64,000 nt of DNA. Source: Cryptomeria japonica (Eukaryota > Streptophyta > Pinopsida > Cupressales > Cupressaceae). The stretch's first letter is position 1. Each line of letters opens with the position of its first letter. The DNA lies in the NCBI RefSeq assembly GCF_030272615.1, contig NC_081414.1, positions 917,113,509 through 917,177,508 of the forward strand. Reading direction: 5' to 3'. Below, in pieces: positions 1 through 10,327 of the stretch. Below the pieces are notes generated by a model, which saw only the letters and a program-made list of their open reading frames with translations, had not been told where the DNA came from and did no database searches. The translations under genes and the position numbers were made by a program.

Positions 1-50
1 AAATATTTGAAAATGAAAATGATCTCTCTCTCTCATGAAGATTTATATGT

Positions 51-51
<1 letters not shown>

Positions 52-95
<44 letters not shown>

Positions 96-113
96 AATGA
101 TATCTCTCTCTCT
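52..113. repeat. TC microsatellite
   Basis: An almost pure TC dinucleotide run with one short interruption (about 91-102). A shorter TC run lies just upstream at about 24-36. No coding content. Confidence 0.9.
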
Positions 114-302
114 GCTTACGTATTTATTTTAACGTTATGACGTGTACCTAGATAGATGGCATCCTAGGATATACCTTTGCAGGCTCCTGATCAGGATCCA
201 CCTACACAAGCTCCTGATTAGGAGCCACACATTGATGATGTTGATCCTCCACAGTAGGATCCCCCCTTTCCCGACATTGCTACTATTTTCTAGTACAATG
301 AT

Positions 303-1726
303 CATGAGTTGCATAGGTTGAGGGCCATATTAGATGACCCCTGTATTGATGGCATGTACAAGAGTACATGCACATCCATTTTTGATAGTTTGTAGACATT
401 CAGGGACCGCTTAGTTTCTCACATGAGGTTATAGAGGATATATATAGACAGTTGAGGAGTGAGGTGAGGGGTCCTCATTCTCTTGTTGATGTGATGGGGG
501 TGGTCTCAAAGGAGACCATCAAGGAGAGATGCTTTCCACAATATTAGGAGAAGAGTAAGGTGAGGGGATATCAGGTCATGAGATGTATCGGCCCACAAGT
601 TACATCATTGATTTACCCACGCTTCTTAGATGCCCATGGTCATTATCCTAATAACAACCAGATACCATTATACTTTGCACATCAGGTATTTGTTGAGGTT
701 CATTGTTAGATGAAAATAAACTACCTTGATATTCTAGGATATTATGGACAAGGGAGGGGCAGGATTGCTGATAGAGATGCATATCGTAGGCATGATAGAG
801 GTCCACCTAGACACAGAGACCTTTATGGCCAGAGATTTCCTATAGTAGTCCCAGCCATGGCCCCCATAGAGGATCACATTGTGATTGCTTCTTAGAGAGA
901 AGCAATTGATAGGATTGGACAGATTGCATCAGCAACAACCACCATATCTTCTGACAAGCTGGGCACATATATGATGAGTCAACCACGTTCGCAATCATCC
1001 ACAGATCATGCATCTTCTAGTCACGGGGGTGATTTAGATTCAGATGATTGGTATATTACTATTGGCATCCCCTCCCCAGATAAGGTAGTAGCTATAGTTG
1101 GAGGTAGTAGACATGTACAGATGTCACAGTATTTAGCTGAGGACCTACTACATGCTTACAGTTTTATTTCATCTCAACTTCGGATACCATTGGCTGATGT
1201 TAGAGAGGACATTCTCAGAGATGGTTAGGCTACAGTGGCATCAACACATACCCTGAGGCAGTCACAACATTCTCATCACTCTACGTATGCTCTAGGCATT
1301 GACCCACCTATAGATCACTCTATTGCTACAGAGGAGGAGCTACGAGCTGATCAGGTCCATATCACAGATGAGGGCCACTTGGATTCATTTGAGGAGGAGA
1401 TACTAGTTGATCAGGTCCATATAATAGATGAGGGTTTGGACTCATTTGAGGAATAGCTAAGAGATTTGAGCCATACTGGGTTTATGGACATGTTACTACA
1501 GTCAAACACTTCATCCATGATGCCCACTCGTCTAGTTAGCCCCTTGCACTCCTCAGTGATATGTATAGCTAGAGAGAGATATGCAGGCACGAGTGATGTT
1601 GTTGATATGATCACGGGACAGGATCCGACTATACAGCCTACTCCAGGTGATACACAGGTATGTACATGTACATGTGTGTTTAAATTTTTAGAAGATATGT
1701 ATACATGTTGTAAATTTTTAGGATAA
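303..1726 (+). pseudogene. Decayed coding remnant, family unknown
   Basis: From about 437 to 1726 a single forward frame stays mostly open, broken by stops near 548, 707, 893, 1226 and 1454. A short piece in another frame (303-393, beginning HELHRLRAILDD) probably belongs to it after a frameshift. Readable parts include an Arg/Gly/Tyr-rich stretch (YYGQGRGRIADRD, then RGPPRHRDLYGQRF) and a later acidic, Ser-rich part. I recognise no catalytic motif. The open frame, the density of stops and the protein-like composition argue for a once-coding region, plausibly repeat-derived. It could be the C-terminal part of a plant-mobile-domain-type or transposase-type protein, but nothing seen proves this. 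An internal 60-bp duplication is listed separately. Confidence 0.5.
1331..1447 (+). repeat. Two-copy 60-bp in-frame duplication
   Basis: Unit 1 (1331-1390) and unit 2 (1391-1447) both encode an acidic block with the core DQVHI.DEG....LDSFEE. Unit 2 is 3 bp shorter, so the frame is kept, and a third unit starts (GAGGAA) before a TAG. It lies inside the decayed coding remnant and looks like a tandem duplication made while the frame was still coding. Confidence 0.75.
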
Positions 1727-1727
1727 A

Positions 1728-1761
<34 letters not shown>

Positions 1762-2224
1762 TCATGTTTAATATATAATCTAGTTCTAAGTTTTAATTTG
1801 TAGATCATTTAAACTGATCGTGGACTAATCCTTAAATTGACAATTAGCTCATGTCACTCCTTCCTTGAGCTCTGAGCATGTGCGTAGGAGAGATTCTCTA
1901 GATGTTGTTAGTGGACAGGTTAGTTATGGTTTTTGGTACATATATGTACATGTATGTATACATGCACATTACAATTTATATTTAAATTTTTATTTAACTC
2001 TACTTGGATTTGATGTACATGCACGTCTAGAGAGATAGATATATTATATTTAATATTTAAATAAATTCTACTTTTGCAAGGGTCTATTGGACATCTAGAC
2101 TCTCACCAGGAGTCTCCCTCAGATGGTCACTCAGTTCATAGCCGACATGATCCCTACTGATTTGCTCCAGACTTTATAGCTCATTTACATTTATCTTTTT
2201 ATATACTTTCATATTATATATATA
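1727..2224. other. No gene seen; AT-rich spacer
   Basis: Starts with an AT dinucleotide run (about 1731-1759). The rest is AT-rich sequence with scattered short readable pieces (for example around 1850-1920 and 2080-2170) but no frame that can be followed. Confidence 0.6.
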
Positions 2225-2650
2225 TTCATGCACGCACATGAAGTTTAGACTAGATTATACTTTATACCTGGTTTGTGTTTAATCAGTTCATATGTATTTC
2301 ATGCATGTACATGGATTTTAGACTAGATTATACTTTATACCTTGTTTGTGTTTGATCAAATTATATATATATTTCATGCATGTATGCAGTTTAGACTAGA
2401 TTATACTTTACACCTGGTTTGTGTTTTATATGGATTATATATATTTCATGCATCATGTATGAAGTTTAGACTAGATTATATTCTTTAAATACCTCGGTTA
2501 CATGTTTGATCAGATTGTATATTTCATGCATGTATGAAGTTTAGACTAGATTATACTTTATACCTCCGTTGTGTTTGATCAGATTATATATATTTCCTGC
2601 ATCATGTGATATGAAGTTTAGACTAGAGATTATATATTTCATGCACATGT
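2225..2650. repeat. Minisatellite, ~75-bp unit, six copies
   Basis: The phrase GTTTAGACTAGATTATA recurs at about 2243, 2315, 2389, 2464, 2539 and 2616, a spacing of 72-77 bp. Between the phrases each unit carries a variant of TTATACCTGGTTTGTGTTTGATCAGATTATATAT (split here for reference only: TTATACCTGGTTTGTG, then TTTGATCAG, then a TA run) and TTTCATGCATGTATG. Copies differ by small indels and substitutions, so the array is not recent. Confidence 0.85.
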
Positions 2651-2759
2651 ACATACAAGCTAGATTATATATGTACTTTATGTTTAATGGACTAGACTGG
2701 ATTATATATATATATATCATGTGCACATGTTAGAAATACTTATGTGTACACTTTATATA

Positions 2760-2762
<3 letters not shown>

Positions 2763-2797
<35 letters not shown>
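2763..2797. repeat. TG microsatellite
   Basis: A pure GT/TG dinucleotide run of about 34 bp following a short TATATATGTGCG lead-in. Confidence 0.9.
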
Positions 2798-2799
<2 letters not shown>

Positions 2800-3462
2800 A
2801 TCAAGAATGCATGTATGTTCTCTAAAACTTTCAACTTTATATATATATATATACAATCAAGAATGCACGTGTTAGAGCTAAAACTTTAAATTTTAAACTA
2901 CATGTAACATGTATGTACATACAGTAGATATGCATTAAAATTTAAAAGAACATGTTCAAACAAAAGAGTATATGGACACTCCAATGAACAATATAAAAAT
3001 CACACTTGAACTAATTAATATCAAATGAACAAACTAAACTTAATAGGTCATGTACTAAATAGTTCACATGGTATGTGCTTCTAGGTATGTATACTGTAGT
3101 TAAATAGTTCACAACATGTACATGTCCTAATTCCATATATCAATTGTACACATATACACATTACATTCTAATTTGAATATGCATTTTTTAATTAAATTAT
3201 TTTAACTAGTGGTCCTTACAAATTACATGCATTTAGAATTAGATACAGTACCTTATACATACAAATTAAACATGCATTTAAACATGTACATACTTGAATT
3301 AACTTCATACATCCTAATTTGATATAATTAAAAATTTCATGTATTTAAACTTAAAAAATATTTATCTAAGTTTCAAAACAAGTTAAGAGATCTAGAATTC
3401 ATCAAGTACTAATTCAATTCATGTGGGCACATGTGTACTTTGGATTACTAAATATATATAGT
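2798..3462. other. No gene seen; 3' flank of transposase-like pseudogene
   Basis: AT-rich sequence with many short ACATGTA-like phrases and a small TA run near 2840-2852. It lies downstream (minus strand) of the TGA that ends the pseudogene at 3463. I see no terminal inverted repeat partner here for the sequence beyond the other end of that gene. Confidence 0.55.
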
Positions 3463-6400
3463 TCAAACCACATCAAGTGGTTCAGAACGCTCTTCAATAA
3501 CACTTAATATTTTTTCATGATCTTCACTATCTAGTCTCCACTTTTGAGACTGCCCTTGACGTGGAACTGTTTGAAGAATTAGGCCAACAACAATGACCAA
3601 GTAACTATACTGATATACCTTGTTGTCAATTTGGTATTCAGTGAAATGAATCCAATGTTGAACAATTTTAACTTGTTTGAAATATGTCCCTTACACTACA
3701 ACTGAGCCTACATGTACATGTATATAAGAAACGTGAGAAATTAAAAATTTCCACGTAAGTGATTTGTACATACATATTCAAATCAGTTCAAACCTATGGG
3801 AAATGACATTCCATCACTCATTTCAGATTTTGATAACTTCTTGCTCTCTTCGGTGCAATGCAATAAATAATAACTAATACCTTCTATATTTCCATCTTCT
3901 GCTATGACTGCAAAAATATCTCTTGCAATTTGACACAAGTTAAATAAATTCTAAGTTACATGTCATTTTTAAGGAAATATTTACATGTGTACATCATATG
4001 TACCTTTTTTAATCAATCTTGAAATATGATCATAATCACCAGAAATCAAAGGAATGTCTTCAAAGTTTTCATCCTCATTTGAATCCTTGTATGTATTAGA
4101 AACATCTAGTGGAACCAATTTCCATTCACTAACATATCCAAGCTCCTAGTTTTTGCAATCAACATAGTTTTCGAAAATGCATTCAGAACAAAAACATGAA
4201 TAATCCCTAGTGTATAATGTCCATGGACGATTATCTGTACTCATGACACAATGCAAAGATCTTGTCCTCTCCACACTCTTGCATCCATGCATTGATCTTC
4301 TATCCACATCTGCAAAATGTACATGTGTACAAGAATGTACATGTAGATCAAGTTGTTAAATTTAAACATTTGAACTAGGAACATGTATTTTTTAAAAGAT
4401 TAAAAAAAATCAAATAAAACACTAAAAGAGAACACGTACCGATTATCTCCCAAAACACTCTATATGGAATGGGTATGTATGTTCTTGTTGATGATTCCCC
4501 AAGATAATTAGGTTGCTCAAAGTGTTTCTCACACCATTCAACAACATCATGTGCATCTTCTATACAATCTCCTGTGTACTTTATTTGATGCTTTCTTAGA
4601 GCATGTTTGATATAAGCTCCTGCACCATCATGTTCACCCTTTCCATGACCACTCTCAAAAAAACTCCAAACATGTGGTATTTTGTCATTTCGGTGATATA
4701 CACATAGTGCATAAAATAGCCTCGAAGATTTGAATTGTGTCGCACATCCATTAGACCAAACAAAAATTTTAACTATTGTTATGCCTCTATCTTTCAAATA
4801 TTCAAAAAACTTCTTAAAGCAATGTTGTACAAAAAGTGTGTCATACTCCTTATCATCATTGATATAGAAGTGGTACTCTTTCTTAATGACATGATTTTCA
4901 AATGTACTATCAACACCATCCAAATTCATTTGTGCATGTCGATAACACACATGCACCAAAATAGTGATTTGCTTTGAAAAGTAATACTTTGATTGAATCT
5001 CTTTTTGATGTGCAAAAGAGTAATTCTCTACAAAGTAAACTACAAATAGAATAGTTCCAAGTGGGAAAGTGTCTCTTAATCTTGTAAATTGTTCTGCTTG
5101 CCACTTGGCAAAAAAACCATGGCATATGTATGGTTTTATCAACTTACAAAAATTTTCCATAAATGTTCCAATAGGTATTTCCTCTTCTACATTATCTAGC
5201 CTTGTAGATTACTTTCCAAATTTTGTTTCAAATTTTTTGTACTTTTAACTCTTGCAATTTACCATCTTCCTCATGTCAGTATCTTCATCTCTCAAAGGCA
5301 ATTTAGCCAAGTCCCCGCATTTTCCACAAATTCCTCTTATGCAATTTATTTGACCAGTTGCATTATCATTTGATTTATAACATAAGATGGATGCTATGAA
5401 TTGACTTGTTCGTTTAGGAGGAGCATTTTCATAACCATCACTATCTTCTCTAATCTTTCAAACCATCTGATAGTACAAGTCAAATTTGATGTGATAACGA
5501 CAACAACAAGTTTCGAAAACTTTGTTTAACTTCAGATAATATGGCCTTAACCGTTCAAACATGGTTTGTCCAATCTTTATATGAGGGTTTGTTTTAGTAA
5601 ACAACACATATAATTCATGTTTTGTTGTGTCTATCCAATGTTTTACATGGAGATCATAACGATCAGGACCAATCCTTTGCTTGATAACATCTCTACTATT
5701 TGATGAAGGATGAGTATTATCATTACAAAAACTTGTCAAAAAGTTCCTAACAACATCTTCAATTCTATTAGAACGAGGATCTCTACACATAATTGCCCAA
5801 TTCCCTTCTGAGGTAGTATCATCCAAAATATTCTCCTTTTAACATATTTAGATATTGTCCTTCTACTAAAACCAAACTCAGATGATAGTGAAGAGATTTG
5901 TCTTTCTTGAGGCAATCTTTCATTTACTAAAGATGTCAACATCACTCTTCTTGAAATGGTCTTATCTATTTTCTGAGAACTTTTACCAATGTTCATCAAA
6001 CCTTTCTTAACATTATCAACAATAGATTTTTGTAGCTGAGAAGTTTTCCTCTTTTGATTTGTCGTATCTATACCCAACAATTTTAGTGGAACTATTAAGT
6101 CTTTATAAGTAAGTACAATTGATAAAAATTGAGCTTTTTCTAGTGTAGTATCAAGATTGTTGAAATGAGACATTATTTCTTTTTCACTTTTATTCATTTA
6201 CCTCCTTTTAGTATGTCTAGGTTCTTCACTGAGACATTTCAACTCATCCACATCCATTTCAAGTAAATGATCTAAATTTTTATAAGAAATATTTCTCTTC
6301 ACCTGTTTAGCTAGATCCACAATATGCTCATCCATATCAGTGGTAGGAGGTAAGGAGCTTGACCCCTCTCCTTCAAAGGTCTCCATTGGTTCAACTTGGA

Positions 6401-6500
6401 CAATCTCCTCCCTATGTTCATCAACTATATTGTGTTCTTCAACAAGTTTGTTTGCCTCAACTCCCGCTTCAGAACTCCCTTCTTCTCGAGCCCGTTCTGC
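3463..6500 (-). pseudogene. DDE-transposase-like pseudogene, exons 2-5
   Basis: Exons as read on the minus strand: 6500-4440, 4309-4004, 3907-3794, 3707-3463 (TGA). Every junction has GT/AG ends and every intron is phase 1, so the frame runs through cleanly. Motifs: NPHIKIGQTMFERLRPYYLK near 5590-5520, FVENYSF.HQKEIQSK near 5030, GCATQFKSSRLF near 4730 and SGHGKGEHDGAGA near 4630. From memory, an unnamed family in plants and animals shares the order D-F-x-E-N-Y, S-D-G-x-x-x-Q-F-K, GHGKG..DG, which resembles a DDE nuclease core. Here the first Asp reads Tyr (TAC) and the second reads Asn (AAT). Breaks: stops at about 6200, 5460, 5247, 5211 and 4148 and a frameshift near 5826. The gene is dead. 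The family name is uncertain, but the exon structure is well supported. Confidence 0.7.
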
Positions 6501-7196
6501 ACATAATTTAAGAGTTGGTGTAAGGTTCAAATTAATAGATTATTCAATTAGGTTGAAGAATAGGGGTGAATCTGGCTTAAAGCTTTGTGTTAAAATTAGG
6601 GTTCAATTTGGCTTATTAAATTTAATAACTCCTAGGACCTTAGTGTTATAACTCTAATTAAATTACCTGTTTAGGTTTAAAATTCAATTTGTTCTCAGGT
6701 TAGGATTAGGGCTCAAATTTATTTAACTTGTGCAAGTAGGTTTAGAGTTAGAGTTAAATTTTGTTCAGTAATTAATATTTCAAGAAGATGATAATTATTT
6801 TAATTTAATTTTTTTTCTGATGTTTAATTCTAGATTTACTCATGAAGAATTATAATTAGTTTATTATTATCATTTAATTTGTGTTATTCCTCACGTATAG
6901 TGTTTAAGGTTAAATTTTATTTTGCGCTAATATAGCAAATAAACATAAATATATAAAGTGGAAATAAATATTGATGAGTTATTTTGAAAACCTCAATCTC
7001 TCGCTAATAACACATAAAATGAAATTTTGATAAATTAGAAATTCCAATTTTGAAAATTAAAATTACAAATATTTTGATGCATGCATACGATAAAGGTGAC
7101 CTTATATTAATTTGTTATGGACCATAATGTAGGTGGACTATAATTTATCACATTTGTGTATATTTAAGAGCTATTATTGCATATTAGACCTCCTAA

Positions 7197-7364
7197 TCTG
7201 AAATGTTTTTGCATACGTGAAGTCATATAAATAGAACCTAAATTATTCAACATGTAATAGGTTATAAATTTATGTCACATTTAAGACTTATAATCAATGT
7301 AATAGTCCTAATAGGCCTTATTATTAAAATTAATATGACCACATATGCAAAAACATTTCACATT
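7197..7364. repeat. MITE-like inverted repeat
   Basis: The left arm (about 7198-7228, TGAAATGTTTTTGCATACGTG...) is matched in reverse by the right arm (about 7334-7363, ...CACATATGCAAAAACATTTCA), roughly 27 paired bases with a 2-base gap. About 105 bp of AT-rich sequence separates them. It lies in the inferred first intron of the transposase-like pseudogene. No convincing target-site duplication was found. Confidence 0.5.
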
Positions 7365-8154
7365 AATATACTTAACTCCCCTTAAGACAGATATTGTTAC
7401 TACTTATCAAATTGCCATTAGTTTCATATCCAAAGTCATACTATATTCTAGTCGGTTAGTATTACCGAATCATGCAGTCAGTACACACAGAGAAGTCGGT
7501 ATGAACAGTCTAGTCGGTTACTGAAGAAAGCAGTCACAGAACACAGTATTCACTGAGTTGTTTATCGAGTAAAGGTTCATGGCTACCGAATGGTAAAGTT
7601 AACTCACCAAGTCGATATTCACCGAGTGAAATGTTTTACTAGATACATTGAACCTGGACATGCACATGAAAATGTGTTACAAGATCGAGGCACATCTAAC
7701 CTTTTTTGCATTGGAAATTGCACTATGAGATTATGTATGATTACAAGGCCAATCTAACCTATGAGATATTTTGTTTAGTTATTCATTCGAAGAATCTTTT
7801 TGTAAGATCGAAGCAATGAATCAGATCACCACTGTAAGAGATCTATATATATAGCATGATTCTAGGGTTAGACATATGACATGATATGATGTGATAAGAG
7901 ATGCAATGAGATAGCAGTGTGTATGCATGAAGGAAGACTATTATAGAGACATAGAGAGGTCACCGAGAAGGTTATCAGTGAACAGTCGAAGAACAGAGTA
8001 AACAGAAGGGTTTACCGAGTTTCATTATGGGTTACTGAGGTATGCTACAAGATAGGTAATCTTATTCAAAGCACATGGAATCTGCTTTAACATTTTAGAT
8101 GTAAAGTTGTAGATATTTGTAATGATTATATTGTAATATTTTGAAGTTATAAGA

Positions 8155-8400
8155 GAAACCTTTAACAAGGTAAAAGACTCTAACCAAGTCTATAAATTGT
8201 AAATCCTTTAACCAAGTGCTACACTTATATAGTGTTGTAAAAATCCTTTAGTAAGGTAGATCTAACTGATCTTAATACTCCTAACAGGGTAAGCTATCAG
8301 AAATAGCTAAATGTAGCTCTAACCGAGCATTCTTTATTATTGCAATAGTGAAGTTGTCGGTGCCATCCCCACCGCAGTTTTTCTCTCTAACCAAGAGTTT
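8155..8400 (+). other. TAAC-loop mini-hairpin array in E leader
   Basis: A run of small inverted repeats sharing the loop core TAAC but with different stems: CCTT-TAAC-AAGG (8159-8170), AGATC-TAACT-GATCT (8258-8272), GCTC-TAACC-GAGC (8316-8328), plus weaker ones near 8178, 8206, 8246, 8278 and 8384. It lies between the LTR TATA box and the primer-binding site, so it would sit in the 5' leader of the retroelement RNA. The same design occurs in LTRs A, B and C. Confidence 0.6.
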
Positions 8401-8535
8401 CCGCATGACCAAAATATATGTGTTATGGAGTGAATCATGTATGATTGTTATCTGTTGATTATAGTTTTATTTTATGTTACTGCACTATTATGTTTATGCA
8501 TAACAGTAAGGTTATCACAAAAGAAAAATTTTGGA

Positions 8536-8564
8536 GTACTGATTCACCCCTCCCCTCTCAGTAC
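8536..8564 (+). other. C-rich-loop hairpin near end of 5' LTR E
   Basis: Stem GTACTGA pairs with TCAGTAC around the loop TTCACCCCTCCCCTC. The 3' LTR copy (15246-15274) has one change, TTAGTAC, giving a G-U pair. Comparable hairpins lie just before the LTR end in six other LTR families or copies in this window. Confidence 0.7.
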
Positions 8565-8592
8565 ATTAGTTTTCTATATTGGGCCTAACAAT

Positions 8593-8604
8593 TGGTATCA
8601 GAGC
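8593..8604 (+). promoter_or_regulatory. Primer-binding site, tRNA-iMet
   Basis: TGGTATCAGAGC, the standard plant copia primer-binding site, complementary to the 3' end of initiator tRNA-Met, begins two bases after the 5' LTR. Confidence 0.92.
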
Positions 8605-8652
8605 TTGAATCTTGGAAAAGGGTTTAACCACCTAAAGAGAAAGATCTTAGCA

Positions 8653-10005
8653 ATGGAAGGCTACAAACAATCTTGGAGGATTGTGCATCTTCAAGAAGAG
8701 TTGGATAATGCAAATCAAGTGATTGTAGACATGCAGAGGCAAATGCAAAAATCTCTGAAAGTAAGGAGAAGATTATCTGATGACTTGTAGGATTCTCAAG
8801 AGCTAGTGGAACAAATCGAGACATCATCTGAGAATAGTATATCTGAAGAAACTGAAGAAATGATTGGAATGTTGAAAGAAAAGAACAAAGCATTGGTTGA
8901 TCAACTAAAAGCAATGAAAAGAGAACATGAACATTTTAGTACACAAATGACTGAAAATCTAGATGCATTAAGGAGAGATGAGGATAAAGCAAGAGATCTA
9001 CAAAGAGAGAAACAACAACTTGAAGCTCTAGTATCTGATAAGGATGATGAAATCATAAGGTTAACTGGTATTCAAAAAAATATGACAGATCAACTAGGTT
9101 ATGCTCATCATGAAGCAATTATGAAGAATGATGAAAATCAGTCATTGAAACTTGAAGTATCAAGGTTGACTGGTGAACCTGAAACAGAAAAGAAATCCAA
9201 AGAATCATTGGAGAAAATTTATGAAGCATCAAAGATGTTGGATGAGCAACTGAATACAAGAAGACTCTACAAAGATGGAGGACTTAGTTACAAAGGAAAA
9301 GACTCTACCAAGAAAGGAATTAATACTACCGAGAGAGCAGAATCATCAAAACAAGCTGAAAAAAGAAATAACATCAAAAGGAAGAAGCCTATTTGCTACT
9401 ACTATGGAAATCAAGGTCATACTGCCAACATATGCCAGATCAGAAAAGGTAAGCAACTGAATATCTCTAAGTCCAATGGATATTGTTATAATTGCAAAAA
9501 ATATGGTCACATACCTAATCAATGTAGGACAAAGTCTGTTAACAACCATCAGAAGGCAAAATTCAAAGGGTTTTGTAAAAACTACAATATATATGGACAT
9601 AGTACCGAGAGATGTTGGTTTAAGAAAAAGAACTACATGAAGTATCCACACCGAGCAAACACTGGAGGTTACCAAACTCACATAGATTCTTACCGACAAT
9701 ATGCAGTAGTACCATGGGATTACCATACAAGGATATGGTGTGAATGTTGTGGAAGATATGGACATATAAGTGCCAACTATTTTATAAGGTTTGGAATGAA
9801 CAACCGGAGATCATGGAGAAATCTCAGTATGGCATGTTTTCATTGTCACAAAGCTGGACATTTAGCTGGAGATTGCAAAGATCAACCGAGAAGAGACACT
9901 GAAGAGATAAAAGAAAAATTCAAGATGATTTTGAAAAAGAAAGAAATTATGTCTGATGAAGAAAGCACCTTACCTACCGAGTTAGGTGCACCTATTTCAA
10001 ACTAA
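8653..10005 (+). pseudogene. gag of element E, coiled coil plus five zinc knuckles
   Basis: About 450 codons from ATG 8653, interrupted by one TAG at 8788 (an intact frame also starts at 8806). The first half is charged and heptad-like (LQEELDNANQVIVDMQRQMQ and onward), suggesting a long coiled coil. The second half has five CCHC-type knuckles (C-x2-C-x4-H-x4-C) between about 9394 and 9880. The second (CYNCKKYGHIPNQC) and fifth (CFHCHKAGHLAGDC) are complete. In the first and third the second Cys is Tyr; in the fourth the last Cys is Tyr. Role inferred from the family: capsid formation and RNA binding. Element D carries a related gag (17,933-19,080). The absence of a downstream protease is unusual. 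Confidence 0.82.
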
Positions 10006-10327
10006 TCAAGAAAAGGAAACCTGTCAAGTCGGTTAACAAAGCAAAGTTGGATACTCGGTGAAAATAGAAAATGAAGTAAATCGGTAAAAGGTGAACCGAG
10101 TGCATTTAATATCATGACCTAACTTGCACGGAGCCTGATAAGGTATTTTTGAGTACTTAAAAGTGTTTTCGTGGTCATTTTCATTCACCCAAGTTTTTGA
10201 GAAGCAGAGCAGAATGAATCAAAGCGACCAAACTTCATTCAGAGTGAATTTTCAAGGTATTTACATCAATCTATTCACACTATTTAGCTGGTTTCTGATC
10301 TAGTCAAATTGCTAGTGTCTACCGAGT

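Larger units (their letters stand above)
7395..8590 (+). repeat. 5' LTR of element E
   Basis: 1,196 bp, beginning TGTTACTACTTATC and ending GGGCCTAACA. Nearly identical to 14131-15300, apart from scattered substitutions and about 26 bp near position 7455-7485 that is absent from the 3' copy. CTATATATATAGC at about 7842-7854 is a likely TATA element, placing the transcription start shortly after it. The downstream part holds the TAAC mini-hairpin run and the C-rich hairpin, listed separately. Many ACCGAG/TCGGT phrases occur in the upstream half. Confidence 0.92.

Noticed and set aside
8437..8652. Hydrophobic ORF starting MYDCYLLIIVLFYV in both E LTRs
   Set aside because: It lies in the LTR end and crosses the primer-binding site into gag; it reflects LTR sequence rather than an envelope or leader protein.
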